A DNA stretch of 42,437 bases, from positions 1-42,437 of IMG/VR virus record IMGVR_UViG_3300025806_004450; one strand, given 5' to 3'. The stretch's first letter is position 1, and each line of letters begins with the position of its first letter. Origin of the DNA: a virus. The notes under the pieces were generated by a model. That model was given only the letters and a program-made list of their open reading frames with translations. It searched no databases and was not told the origin of the DNA. A program made the translations under genes and the position numbers. Positions 33,986-40,841 of the stretch are shown piece after piece.

Positions 33986-34984
33986 ATGAGTAAAAAAGTA
34001 GCATTTATAACGGGGATAGCAGGTCAAGACGGTTCATATCTTACTGAGTATTTATTAGAATTAGGTTATACGGTACATGGTATGGTACGTAGAAATTCAG
34101 TGGCTGAGAACCAACAAAGTAGGTTAGCCGCTGCTAGAAAAAACCCAAATTTTTACGTCCATTATGGCGATTTAACGGACCAAACTTCAATTGAAAGATT
34201 ATTAACTGAAATTAAGCCTGATGAAATTTATAATTTAGGTGCGCAATCTCACGTTAGGGTAAGTTTTGATATTCCACAATTTACGGTTCAAACAAACGCA
34301 GTTGGTGTGGTTAACATGTTAGAAGCGTATAGGCGATTATGTCCTAACGCTAAATTCTATCAAGCGTCAAGTTCTGAAATGTTTGGGTTAACAGTAGAAG
34401 ACGATGGGTTTCAAAGAGAAACTTCGGTAATGAATCCAGTTTCACCTTATGGGTGTGCTAAAGTCTTCGCTTATAATATGGTTCGTCATTATCGTAGAGC
34501 TTACGGATTACATGTAACCAACGGTATTTTGTTCAATCATGAATCACCACGAAGGGGTAGTAATTTTGTTACTAATAAAGTTGTTAAAACTGCGGTTCAA
34601 ATCAAACTTGGGTTGGTAGGTAAATTAGAACTTGGAAATATGGATTCATATAGAGATTGGGGTCATTCTAAAGATTATGTTAGAGCAATGTATAAAGTAA
34701 TTAATCATGACGTTGCCGATGATTTCGCAATTTCAACTATGGAAACTCATTCAGTACGTGAAATGTGTGATGTGGTATTTAAATATTTGGGTATGAATTA
34801 TGAAGATTATGTAGTTCAGAACTCAAAATATATGAGACCTGAAGAATTACCATACTTAAAAGGTGATTCAACAAAAGCGAGAACTACGTTAGATTGGAAA
34901 CCAACATATACCTTTAAGGAAATGATGCACGAAATGGTGGACCATTGGATGGATGTATTACAAAATATTGAATCCACTAGATAA
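33986..34984 (+). CDS. gmd: GDP-mannose 4,6-dehydratase
   Basis: Converts GDP-D-mannose to GDP-4-keto-6-deoxy-D-mannose, the precursor of GDP-L-fucose, GDP-D-rhamnose and GDP-perosamine. Extended SDR features: NADP-binding GIAGQDGSYL at 10-19, YNLGAQSHVRVSF at 82-94, the SSSEMFG active-site segment at 128-134, and Y155-x-x-x-K159 in SPYGCAKVF. NGILFNHESPRRGSNFVTNK is the signature of Gmd. At 332 residues it is slightly shorter than cellular enzymes (about 345-375). No GDP-fucose synthase lies in this window. It is set off from the preceding operon by an AT-rich spacer and may have its own promoter. Confidence 0.97.
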   Translation: MSKKVAFITGIAGQDGSYLTEYLLELGYTVHGMVRRNSVAENQQSRLAAARKNPNFYVHYGDLTDQTSIERLLTEIKPDEIYNLGAQSHVRVSFDIPQFTVQTNAVGVVNMLEAYRRLCPNAKFYQASSSEMFGLTVEDDGFQRETSVMNPVSPYGCAKVFAYNMVRHYRRAYGLHVTNGILFNHESPRRGSNFVTNKVVKTAVQIKLGLVGKLELGNMDSYRDWGHSKDYVRAMYKVINHDVADDFAISTMETHSVREMCDVVFKYLGMNYEDYVVQNSKYMRPEELPYLKGDSTKARTTLDWKPTYTFKEMMHEMVDHWMDVLQNIESTR

Positions 34985-35044
34985 TGGAAAAATACAATTT
35001 AGTAGGTTATAAGATATTACAATGGATTTAAGTAAATTAGAAAA

Positions 35045-36022
35045 ATGTCAATAATAAGATATTTAAAAAGAAAAATAACTTTACTATCACTAGCATTATC
35101 TAGGGTTGAGAAGTCTTCACTTAATCAACACTCAGACGCTTTAGGGAGCGAAGGTACTGTACATGAAACAATGAATCAAGGTTCAATGGCTGATGCTCTA
35201 TTAAGGGGTGAAATAACTATGCCAGTAAAAGAACTTAGGTGGCGTTTATATAAAATTTTGACTGAATCTAAGTCTAAGACGGCTAAGATTACTGGTTATG
35301 ATTCGGATGGGCTTCCCATAGTTGAAACATATACCATTGAAAAACATAACTTATCTAAAATTAGTTGTGATGAATTTGATTCGTATGATGTTGAGTTAGT
35401 TATTAAAAACGAGGATATTATTAAGTCTACTGTGGAATCATTCGATAATAAAGATTTAAATGTTTTAGATAAAACTGAAATCGATGATTATGATGAAAAT
35501 AAAACAAAACACGATTTAATTGGGGTTGAAAATTGGAGTGGTAGAACTTTAGGTGAAATTTCATTTGACGATATGGTATCTTCAATGAAATCTAAAAAAA
35601 CTATTTATGTTAGTAGAGAAATAAGACCTAAATTTGAAATAGAATCTTATACTAAGAAATTGGTAATTAGAAAGATTAATGAAACTGAGAGGTTAATGGA
35701 ATTTTATTTATCACAATACCCTGATGAGTATGATAGAAAAACAAGAATGTTAATTTCAGAAATCAAAAAAGCTAAACAGAACCCTAGGGCTTCTGATTTA
35801 TTAGATATTAATAAAGTCGGTTTCATTAGTGATAAAGCAATTGGTTCAGATGATGGGTTAGAATATGAATATGATATTAAGAAATTTGATAAAATAGTAG
35901 AATTCAATGGCCACTACGTTATTAAATTTATTGCTGACGTTACTATTAATGGTGATAATATCTTTGAAAAGTATAAATTATCTGAATTAGAGTTAAAGTA
36001 TGAAAATAAAATGGCTAAATAG
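35045..36022 (+). CDS. Hypothetical protein, possibly structural (325 aa)
   Basis: The N-terminal helix is basic and hydrophobic (MSIIRYLKRKITLLSLALSR). A conserved-looking segment follows: TMNQGSMADALLRGEITMPVKELRWRLYKIL. The rest is charged, alternating alpha/beta, and ends in a beta-rich segment (FNGHYVIKFIADVTINGDNI). No enzyme motif is recognised. The gene ends in a perfect hairpin that overlaps its stop codon. Its place between gmd and phoH gives little help; a virion or assembly protein is only a guess. Confidence 0.6.
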   Translation: MSIIRYLKRKITLLSLALSRVEKSSLNQHSDALGSEGTVHETMNQGSMADALLRGEITMPVKELRWRLYKILTESKSKTAKITGYDSDGLPIVETYTIEKHNLSKISCDEFDSYDVELVIKNEDIIKSTVESFDNKDLNVLDKTEIDDYDENKTKHDLIGVENWSGRTLGEISFDDMVSSMKSKKTIYVSREIRPKFEIESYTKKLVIRKINETERLMEFYLSQYPDEYDRKTRMLISEIKKAKQNPRASDLLDINKVGFISDKAIGSDDGLEYEYDIKKFDKIVEFNGHYVIKFIADVTINGDNIFEKYKLSELELKYENKMAK

Positions 36023-36030
36023 CCATTTTA
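36007..36030 (+). terminator. Hairpin overlapping a stop codon
   Basis: A perfect 10-bp stem, TAAAATGGCT (36007-36016) and AGCCATTTTA (36021-36030), around an AAAT loop. The TAG stop of the 325-residue gene lies at 36020-36022, at the loop/stem edge. T-rich sequence follows (TGTTTAGTTTTGTTTTTTT). It is the first of two terminator-like hairpins within 90 bp. Confidence 0.75.
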
Positions 36031-36060
36031 TGTTTAGTTTTGTTTTTTTGTAATTATATT

Positions 36061-36094
36061 AAATGTGAGTTTAAGAAAAGACTCACATTTTTTT
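36061..36094 (+). terminator. Hairpin plus T-tract directly against the phoH start codon
   Basis: AAATGTGAGT (36061-36070) pairs perfectly with ACTCACATTT (36081-36090) around a 10-nt loop. A run of seven T (36088-36094) ends at the base before the phoH ATG at 36095. It has the layout of an intrinsic terminator, yet no promoter fits between it and the gene, so it may act as an attenuator or as a structure controlling phoH translation. Confidence 0.75.
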
Positions 36095-36820
36095 ATGGCA
36101 AAAAAACAAAATACTACAACAGTTAGGAAGACTGCAAAAGTAAGTTCGGTAAATGAAATTTTACCTAAGAAAGTACAATTAAAATGTAAAAATGTTAAGC
36201 AAAAAGAATATGCTACATTAATAAGGGAAAAAGAGATTGTATTCTGCTCTGGCCCAGCTGGAGTTGGTAAATCGTATGTTGCTATGGCAGTCGCATTACA
36301 ACTCATCCAAAACACTTCAAACTCATTTAATAGAATATTAATTGTGAAACCAGCTGTAGAAGCTGAAGAAAGTCTAGGTTTCTTACCAGGGGACTTAAAA
36401 GAAAAAATGGCACCATACATGGCATCATCAATTGATATTGTTGACAAAATAATTGGTAAAGATAATAGATTTAAACTTGAGGAATGTGAAGACTTAATGG
36501 TGGAGCCATTAGGTTTTATACGAGGTAAATCTATTGACAACGCTGTATTACTTATGGAGGAAGCGCAAAACATGTCACCATCTCAAATGAAAACCTTATT
36601 AACAAGAATTGGTTACAATTCAAAATATATAATATCGGGTGATATGGACCAATCTGATAAATATAGACGAATTGAACAAACTGGATTATATGATGCAATT
36701 CATAGACATAAAAATATTAAAGAAATTGGTTTCTTTGAATTTGACGAAGGTGATATCGTAAGAAACCCTTTAATAACTAAAATAATCAATAACTATAAAA
36801 TAATTGATGAAGATGTATAA
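36095..36820 (+). CDS. phoH: PhoH-like ATPase
   Basis: A P-loop ATPase related to PhoH and the N-terminal half of superfamily 1 helicases, common in phages, with a proposed role in RNA or phosphate metabolism. The ATG at 36095 (MAKKQNTTTVRK, 241 aa) is preferred over an upstream in-frame GTG at 36065, which lies inside a hairpin. Walker A GPAGVGKS is at 53-60, the PhoH-specific LIVKPAVEAEESLGFLPGD at 82-100, Walker B VLLMEEAQNMSP at 151-162 (Glu where Asp is usual) and the SGDMDQSD sensor at 181-188. Length is normal. Confidence 0.93.
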   Translation: MAKKQNTTTVRKTAKVSSVNEILPKKVQLKCKNVKQKEYATLIREKEIVFCSGPAGVGKSYVAMAVALQLIQNTSNSFNRILIVKPAVEAEESLGFLPGDLKEKMAPYMASSIDIVDKIIGKDNRFKLEECEDLMVEPLGFIRGKSIDNAVLLMEEAQNMSPSQMKTLLTRIGYNSKYIISGDMDQSDKYRRIEQTGLYDAIHRHKNIKEIGFFEFDEGDIVRNPLITKIINNYKIIDEDV

Positions 36821-36822
36821 AA

Positions 36823-36845
36823 AAAGTAACAAAGTTATTTACTTT
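36823..36845 (+). terminator. Weak hairpin after phoH
   Basis: AAAGTAA (36823-36829) and TTACTTT (36839-36845) form a 7-bp stem with a 9-nt loop just after the phoH stop, followed by mixed AT sequence (ATGGAATTTTTAATT) rather than a clean T-tract. It could be a weak terminator. Confidence 0.3.
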
Positions 36846-36871
36846 ATGGAATTTTTAATTAAAATTATATA

Positions 36872-37447
36872 ATGAAAATAGGGATAACTTTAAATGAGGT
36901 GATAAGAGACTTCATAGGGCAATTTAAATATGTTTATGGTAAATACTATAAGGAAGATTTAGAAGACGTTGTTATTGATGAATGGGATTTATTAAAATAT
37001 TTTAAATTCCCATCAGAAAAAAAACTTAATGAATTTTTATATAGTGATGCGCCAATGGAGGTATTTGCTCACGCAGACCAATCATACGCAAATATCGGTG
37101 CTATTTTAAATAGATTTATCGCTGATATAAACGATGAAGAGGAACATGAGATTATAATAATTAGTAGGGATGCGCACAAGGCAATTCCTTCAACATTATT
37201 TTTCTTATCTAAGTTAGGTTTTACTGGAAATAACATAAGATTTGTTAATGATACAGCTAAAAAATGGGACGATATTGATTTATTAGTTACTGCAAACCCA
37301 AAAGCTTTAGAAGCTAAGCCTGAAGGTAAAATTTCAGTTAAAATTAATGCTTCATATAATAAAAATACTGACGCTGATTATGAATTAGATAGTATTTTAG
37401 ACTTCGTTGATAACGAAGAAAAATTTAATGAGATTATAAATGATTGA
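36872..37447 (+). CDS. HAD-like protein lacking the catalytic aspartates (191 aa)
   Basis: The N-terminus MKIGITLNEVIRDFIGQF is laid out like the phage/bacterial HAD nucleotidase start MKIGIDLDGVLRDF, but the two aspartates of DxD are Thr6 and Asn8. Later, HEIIIISRDAHKAIPSTLFF corresponds to motif II, and WDDIDLLVTANPKALEAKP to the end of the core. HAD enzymes need the first Asp as nucleophile, so this is probably a pseudo-enzyme with a binding or structural role. It overlaps the next gene by 8 bp. The fold assignment is by pattern only. Confidence 0.5.
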   Translation: MKIGITLNEVIRDFIGQFKYVYGKYYKEDLEDVVIDEWDLLKYFKFPSEKKLNEFLYSDAPMEVFAHADQSYANIGAILNRFIADINDEEEHEIIIISRDAHKAIPSTLFFLSKLGFTGNNIRFVNDTAKKWDDIDLLVTANPKALEAKPEGKISVKINASYNKNTDADYELDSILDFVDNEEKFNEIIND

Positions 37448-37790
37448 ATTATTCGGTGAATTTTATTACATTGATTTCGATGAAATTGATGCGTTTTTAT
37501 TACTAGGTGATGATAAACAAGAAAACTTAAAGACAACTCAAAAGGTTGAATTATTTAATGCTAATGAGGAACGTATAAGTACTGAAATCACTCACAATGA
37601 AGATATAAAACACAAAGAAATAAATGGTGTTAGGTTTGACTTGATAAGAGGGTTTATCGCTGATTTAGGTGATGAAAAAGAAGAAGGTGATTCAGCATTG
37701 GGAGCTAATAATTTAAAAGAAACTGGAATAGGATTTAAAATAGCGTTTAACACACTATTAGCCTATGACATATTAAAAAAAATGGATTAA
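37440..37790 (+). CDS. Hypothetical acidic protein (116 aa)
   Basis: Starts MIELFGEFYYIDFDEIDAFL, overlapping the HAD-like gene by 8 bp. It is acidic, with IRGFIADLGDEKEEGDSALG in the middle and a helical C-terminus (GFKIAFNTLLAYDILKKMD). No family is recognised. The overlap implies it is made together with the HAD-like protein, perhaps as a partner. Confidence 0.6.
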   Translation: MIELFGEFYYIDFDEIDAFLLLGDDKQENLKTTQKVELFNANEERISTEITHNEDIKHKEINGVRFDLIRGFIADLGDEKEEGDSALGANNLKETGIGFKIAFNTLLAYDILKKMD

Positions 37791-37791
37791 A

Positions 37792-38886
37792 ATGGAAGAA
37801 AAGAAAAAACAAATGAAAGTTTTAGACTTAATTGAAAAAATAGATAATAAAGACTTTGGTTTCTATTTTTTCACTTTAGATACTAAAGGCAACCCAACTG
37901 CTGGGATTGCAAATATTTATGAGCAAGTAAAAACCTTAACAGATTTAGGTTACAATGCTTATATTTTACATGAAAAAAATGATTACCATGGTGTTCATGA
38001 ATGGTTAGGTGATGCATATGCTAATTTACCTCATGTTTCAGTTGAGGAACAAAATTTAAATTTAACTGCAATTGATTATTTAATTGTCCCTGAGATTTTT
38101 GCTAATGTAATGGAACAGGTTAAAGAATTTCCATGTAAAAAAATAGTACTTTCACAATCATACACATATATTTTAGAATTATTAAAAATAGGTGAAAGAT
38201 GGGATTTAAACTATGGGTTTAGAGATGTTATCACAACTAGTGATAAACAAGCAGACCACATTAAAGAATTATTCCCTAGTGTTAACACTTACACAATTGC
38301 ACCGTCAATTCCTGAGTATTTTAAACCTAGTGTTAAACCAAAAAAACCAATTATTTCAATTTTAACTAGAGACCAAAAATCTGCTTTAAAAATTGTTAAA
38401 ACATTTTACTTACAATACCCAATGTATAAATGGATTACGTTTAGGGAATTAAGGGGTTTACCAAGAAAAACATTTGCTGAGCAATTAGGTGAATCTTGTT
38501 TATCTGTTTGGGTAGATGATATTTCAAGCTTCGGTACATTTCCATTAGAATCAATTCAATGTGAAACGCCAGTTATTGGTAAAATACCTGATATGATACC
38601 AAGTTGGATGGAAGTGGATTCAGCTGGTGAGCAAATTGAATTAAAAAATAATGGTATTTGGACTAATAATGTATTAGCGATACCTAGTTTAATTTCTGAT
38701 TTCATGAGAGTTTGGTTGGAAGACTCAGTACCTCAAGATTTTATCGATGGTGTTAAAGAATCTAAAGATTTATTCACTAGAGAAAAAGAAATTGAAAATA
38801 TTAAAAATTTATATGGTGCGTTCGTAGCTAATAGAAGAAATGAATTCGAAGCATTATTAAACATTGAAGAGCAAAAAACGAAATAA
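37792..38886 (+). CDS. GT-B fold glycosyltransferase-like protein (364 aa)
   Basis: The N-terminal domain has the GT-B acceptor-side pattern (GNPTAGIANIYEQVKTLTDL, GYNAYILHEKNDYHG), and YLIVPEIFANVMEQVKEFPC is followed by DVITTSDKQADHIKELFPS. The C-terminal domain contains KKPIISILTRDQKSALKIVK and VWVDDISSFGTFPLESIQC, the latter resembling the P-loop/E-x-x donor region of GT4. The length fits a two-domain enzyme. A second glycosyltransferase follows at once, so the pair may act in sequence, separately from the 23.8-33.9 kb operon. Confidence 0.7.
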   Translation: MEEKKKQMKVLDLIEKIDNKDFGFYFFTLDTKGNPTAGIANIYEQVKTLTDLGYNAYILHEKNDYHGVHEWLGDAYANLPHVSVEEQNLNLTAIDYLIVPEIFANVMEQVKEFPCKKIVLSQSYTYILELLKIGERWDLNYGFRDVITTSDKQADHIKELFPSVNTYTIAPSIPEYFKPSVKPKKPIISILTRDQKSALKIVKTFYLQYPMYKWITFRELRGLPRKTFAEQLGESCLSVWVDDISSFGTFPLESIQCETPVIGKIPDMIPSWMEVDSAGEQIELKNNGIWTNNVLAIPSLISDFMRVWLEDSVPQDFIDGVKESKDLFTREKEIENIKNLYGAFVANRRNEFEALLNIEEQKTK

Positions 38887-38887
38887 A

Positions 38888-39670
38888 ATGAAAAATGAAA
38901 TTAGTGTAATCATCCCAGTATTTGAAGTGGATGAAACTTTATTAAGGAATTCAATATTAAGTGTTGCGGCACAAAAACAAACCCCTGATGCTTTAATATT
39001 AGTAGTTAAAGAGAAATCTGATGACCATAAATTAGTTGAAAAATTATCTAAAGAAATTGAAGGTTTAAATTATGAGATAATTGCGCACAACGGAAATACT
39101 AATTTCCAAGCTCAATTAAATTTAGGTGTTAAAGAATGTAAAACCGATTGGTTTATATTTTTAGAACAAGATGATGAGTTAGCCAGTATATGGGTTGACA
39201 ATGTTATCAAATATAGAAGTCATGAACCACTAGTAACTATATTCTTACCTATGATTTTAGACGTAACACCTGAAGGTGAGTTTATTAACTTTACAAACGA
39301 AGCTGTATGGGCTTCACAATTTTCAGATGAATTAGGGTTTTTAGATAATGCCGCATTATTAAGATATCAAAACTTTAACATTGATGGTATGGCGGTTTTA
39401 AAAGAAGCTTATATGGAATTCGGTGGACTTAAAGAGAGTATAAAATTAAGTTTTATATATGAGTTCTTATTGAGAATGACACATAATGCATGTTCTATAA
39501 TGGTTATCCCTAAATTAGCGTATAAGCACGTTAATGAAAGAGAAGGTGGTCTTTTTAGTAAATATAAGAAAGAGTTAACATTAGATGAATCAAGATGGTG
39601 GTTAGCTTTAGCAAAAAAAGAGTGCTTTCATATAGTTGATAGGGAAGAGCTTTATGAGAAAAAAGACTAA
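38888..39670 (+). CDS. GT2-family glycosyltransferase-like protein (260 aa)
   Basis: The ATG at 38888 (MKNEISVIIPVFEVDETLLR) is preferred over 38864, which would overlap the upstream gene and add only a basic octapeptide. GT-A features: ISVIIPVFEVDETLLRNS, NTNFQAQLNLGVKECKTDW, and IFLEQDDELASIW, where EQDDE stands at the DxD metal site. A later block (NIDGMAVLKEAYMEFGGLKE) resembles the acceptor-side GG-x-x-E of the family. It starts 1 bp after the preceding stop. Confidence 0.82.
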   Translation: MKNEISVIIPVFEVDETLLRNSILSVAAQKQTPDALILVVKEKSDDHKLVEKLSKEIEGLNYEIIAHNGNTNFQAQLNLGVKECKTDWFIFLEQDDELASIWVDNVIKYRSHEPLVTIFLPMILDVTPEGEFINFTNEAVWASQFSDELGFLDNAALLRYQNFNIDGMAVLKEAYMEFGGLKESIKLSFIYEFLLRMTHNACSIMVIPKLAYKHVNEREGGLFSKYKKELTLDESRWWLALAKKECFHIVDREELYEKKD

Positions 39671-39676
39671 ATTTTA

Positions 39677-40420
39677 ATGACTAAAAAAAGAGGGCGTAAA
39701 AGAAAAAATGGGTTGTATTTTGGGGATGAACAAGAAGCCGCAGTTGTAAGATACTTAAATGAAGATGACCCAGCTATTAGAAATAAAATTTATAATGAAC
39801 ACTTAAGAGAAGCATTCAACATTATGGTTGAATCAATTATAAGGCGTTATAAGTTATATAGAAAAGACTATTCATTTGAAAATGTACATAGTGATACCTT
39901 ATCGTATCTAATTTTAAAAGCTGATAAATTTGACACATCAAAAGGGAAACGTGCGTTTTCTTATTATGGGACTATATGTAAGCATTACATAATAGGGTTA
40001 ATGATTAAAGACACTAAAATGCTTAATCAAACTTTAGATTTTGATACGTCAATTTCTAAAGTACATGAGAAAGATGAATTTGTTTATCACTTATCAGACA
40101 CCGACTATGAGTTATCAGACTTAATTAATACAGTTGTCATTGAAATTCAGAAAGAGATTGAAAATGAGGGAGTTGATGGTAATAAAAAAATGACCGAAAA
40201 CGAAAGAAAAGTTGGTGAAGCTTTAGTTGATATACTTAATAATTGGGAAATCCTTTTTTCTACCTTACAAGGTGGGTCTAAATTTAACAAAAATGTTATT
40301 TTAGCAACTATTAGAGAAAATACAAACCTAATCACAAAGGATATTAGGATTGCTATGCGTAGGTATAAAACCATATATGAGTTAATTAAGGGTGATAAGA
40401 TAGAAGAGGGTTATTTATAA
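39677..40420 (+). CDS. RNA polymerase sigma factor for late transcription, T4 gp55-like
   Basis: A basic N-terminus (MTKKRGRKRKNG) is followed by a helical sigma region-2-like domain. IYNEHLREAFNIMVESIIRRY and the segment 67-112 (FENVHSDTLSYLILKADKFD, then TSKGKRAFSYYGTICKHYII) show the pattern F-D-x-x-K-G-x-x-F-x-x-Y-x-x-x-x-x-x-x-x-I seen in sigma region 2 and in gp55. No full region 4 is visible, consistent with gp55, which lacks it. In T4, gp55 directs host core polymerase to TATAAATA promoters, and such elements occur at 17929-17960 and 33963-33983. The C-terminal helical part (NLITKDIRIAMRRYKTIYEL) could mediate DNA or coactivator contacts. Confidence 0.7.
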   Translation: MTKKRGRKRKNGLYFGDEQEAAVVRYLNEDDPAIRNKIYNEHLREAFNIMVESIIRRYKLYRKDYSFENVHSDTLSYLILKADKFDTSKGKRAFSYYGTICKHYIIGLMIKDTKMLNQTLDFDTSISKVHEKDEFVYHLSDTDYELSDLINTVVIEIQKEIENEGVDGNKKMTENERKVGEALVDILNNWEILFSTLQGGSKFNKNVILATIRENTNLITKDIRIAMRRYKTIYELIKGDKIEEGYL

Positions 40421-40461
40421 TAAAACACTATTTTTACCTATTTATAATAAACAGACATGTT

Positions 40462-40833
40462 ATGGCTAGAAGTAAAAAACAAAAAATTGAAGTAAATAGT
40501 AATGACTCCCTTCAGAATGTTATGCAAGAGGTTTACAATAACTCATGCACTCAAATTCAGGACGCTCAAAAGGTAATCAATGAAATTTCAGCTGCATCAA
40601 ACCCAGAAGACGTTGATGAGTGGGCAAAATTAGCTAAGGCTAAAACAGATGCATTAAAAGTTAAAGACTCGGCAATTAAAATTAAATTAGACATTGGTAA
40701 ACTTCAAAACGAAATTATCAAAAATAGTGGTGATGTTGCGGTGGCAATAAACAATAGTCCAGATATTGTTAGTAAAGATAGTTTTGCTAGGGTTAGGGAA
40801 TTAATAGAGAATCGTAACTCAGAGTCAAAATAA
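40462..40833 (+). CDS. Hypothetical coiled-coil protein (123 aa)
   Basis: Starts MARSKKQKIEVNSNDSLQNV. It is largely helical with heptad-like spacing (DEWAKLAKAKTDALKVKDSA, then IKIKLDIGKLQNEIIKNSG). Size and character resemble small terminase subunits or neck/scaffold proteins of tailed phages, but no motif decides it. It is preceded by a 41-bp spacer containing TATTTATAATAA, a possible promoter region, and is followed 8 bp later by a large structural-type gene. Confidence 0.6.
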   Translation: MARSKKQKIEVNSNDSLQNVMQEVYNNSCTQIQDAQKVINEISAASNPEDVDEWAKLAKAKTDALKVKDSAIKIKLDIGKLQNEIIKNSGDVAVAINNSPDIVSKDSFARVRELIENRNSESK

Positions 40834-40841
40834 TTTAAATA

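Noticed and set aside
20727-34984. Interpretation of the window as a bacterial capsule or O-antigen locus
   Set aside because: No flippase, polymerase, Wza/Wzc or initiating transferase is seen, and the genes are flanked on both sides by phage fibre, dut, phoH and late-sigma genes in the same compact overlapping style.
34984-35044. Tiny frames of about 10-15 codons between gmd and the 325-residue gene
   Set aside because: Too short and without start context or conserved-looking sequence; treated as spacer.
36065-36094. GTG start for phoH ten codons upstream
   Set aside because: It falls inside a perfect hairpin with a T-tract, and the ATG at 36095 gives a typical basic PhoH start.
36034-36573. 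179-residue minus-strand reading frame opposite phoH
   Set aside because: phoH on the other strand has full Walker A/B and family motifs; the antisense frame shows none and is a shadow.
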